From Cylindrodendrum hubeiense (Eukaryota; Ascomycota; Sordariomycetes; Hypocreales; Nectriaceae): DNA of 28,853 bases. The DNA is taken from the NCBI GenBank assembly GCA_014621425.1, contig JAANBB010000477.1:1-28853 (forward strand). The letters run 5' to 3'. A program made the translations under genes and the position numbers. Below, piece by piece: positions 28,022-28,853 of this stretch; position 1 is the first letter of the stretch, and each line of letters opens with the position of its first letter. The notes under the pieces are model-generated. The model saw nothing but the letters and a program-made list of their open reading frames with translations. It did not search any database and was not told where the DNA came from.

Positions 28022-28853
28022 TGTAGTGATTACGACAGATGACGCTGGATGCTCAGATCATGGCTCCCGATGGGGGGCATCACAGGGCGAGCAGAGGCGC
28101 ATTGGGGGACTGGATGTGTGTGCCTGTGGTGGCAGCGGATGGAAGCAGACGGCAGCGGCCAGAAACGGCATTGGGAATCTAGATTGCGCATCTGTCCCGA
28201 GAAGCAGAGCAGCCACAGCAAGATTAATGAAAAAACGACATGTGGTGCAACGCTTGTGCGAATGAGAACCACCGGTGGCTTATTACCCCCCTACGGTGTG
28301 TGTGCCCGGCCCTGTGCGAGCGTGTCAAGCGTGTCAAGGTGCACCGTTCGCTTGTGCGGTCGAGGCGTGCGCGTGGGAGCTTTGGTTGGCCCAGTCGGCC
28401 GTGTGCCGCCGCTGGTGTTGGCGATGCGCGATGGGGTGCAGCAGCTCGCCGTCGCGTCGGGGTGACGGCGCGACACAACCCTCGGGCAGGCGAGCCGCCG
28501 GCCATTGGGTATCTGGCAGATCGGCCATGCGAGATGCGAGCCCAGCAGGGCGACGGCATCTCAGTGCCGGTGTTTTTTTCCCTTTCTCTTCCCTCTCGTA
28601 CAGTGCACGCGCAGGTGGCCGCCAGACGAGGTCCCGGCGATCTACAGCAGCCGGTCAGATGTCGCAGATATCTCGGCGTCTCTTTAGGCTTGGCACCATG
28701 TCTGGGAGATATCTTGTCGCACTCTCCCTCGGCCACGGGGCCCATGTCTCGAATCTGCTCAATCTCGCCATCTCGCCATCTCGCCTGTCTCGCGGGGCTC
28801 TCGTTTTCTTTTCAAGCTTAAATCGCTTCTGTATTACGCCCGAGACACCCCCG
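28022..28853. other. Right-end region without a supported gene
   Basis: About 0.8 kb downstream of the F-box-like gene. Long open frames on both strands (plus 28240-28821, minus 28224-28745) overlap each other, are Arg/Pro/Ser-rich and lack domains. Nothing else was recognised. Confidence 0.5.

Noticed and set aside
28224..28821. Overlapping 173- and 193-codon frames on opposite strands
   Set aside because: Arg/Pro/Ser-rich, no domain, no plausible promoter or intron signals; both are probably chance frames in GC-rich DNA.

Overview
The window looks like nuclear DNA of a filamentous ascomycete (Pezizomycotina, probably Sordariomycetes; this is inference). Introns are short (about 48-75 nt, up to 171) with GTAAGT-type donors, CTAAC/CTAAT-like branch points and TAG/CAG acceptors. 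Genes lie on both strands without operons, and the ribosome-associated Hsp70 is of the fungal Ssb type.

Left part (1-18.6 kb) is conserved-looking: a SprT-like metallopeptidase (-), a 3.6 kb stretch with satellites but no convincing gene, an F-box/WD-type protein (-, three exons), a large fungal membrane-anchored protein of unknown function (+), a 79-residue Ser/Gly/Tyr/Asn-rich protein (-) whose two introns both appear to be GC-AG, an NAD(P)-binding epimerase-like protein (+) with a 14-nt microexon in its glycine motif, and the Ssb-type Hsp70 (+, five exons).

Right part (19-26.7 kb) is accessory in character: a 95-bp tandem array, a GTAGGG-rich array, a GC-rich island without a clear gene, and several coding units that stay in one frame but are interrupted by stop codons. 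The clearest is on the minus strand at 20664-21899: a 411-codon frame with no frameshift, interrupted only by three TAG codons, with a TATA-like box and a 5'UTR intron ending at its ATG. A second, at 24710-26323 on the plus strand, is cut by four TAG and one TAA after removal of two 51-nt introns. Single stops inside otherwise continuous frames are also seen at 9551 (TAG, possibly intronic) and 5308 (TGA followed by a 28-codon acidic extension). Two explanations compete: RIP-type CpA to TpA mutation (CAR to TAR), or the sexual-stage A-to-I mRNA editing known from Sordariomycetes, which turns UAG into UGG. No function is recognised for these accessory proteins.

The right end holds a dispersed AT-rich repeat (a second copy of one near 15.0 kb) just upstream of an F-box-like gene that appears to carry a frameshift, followed by 0.8 kb without a supported gene. 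No tRNA, rRNA, CRISPR array or complete transposon was found.
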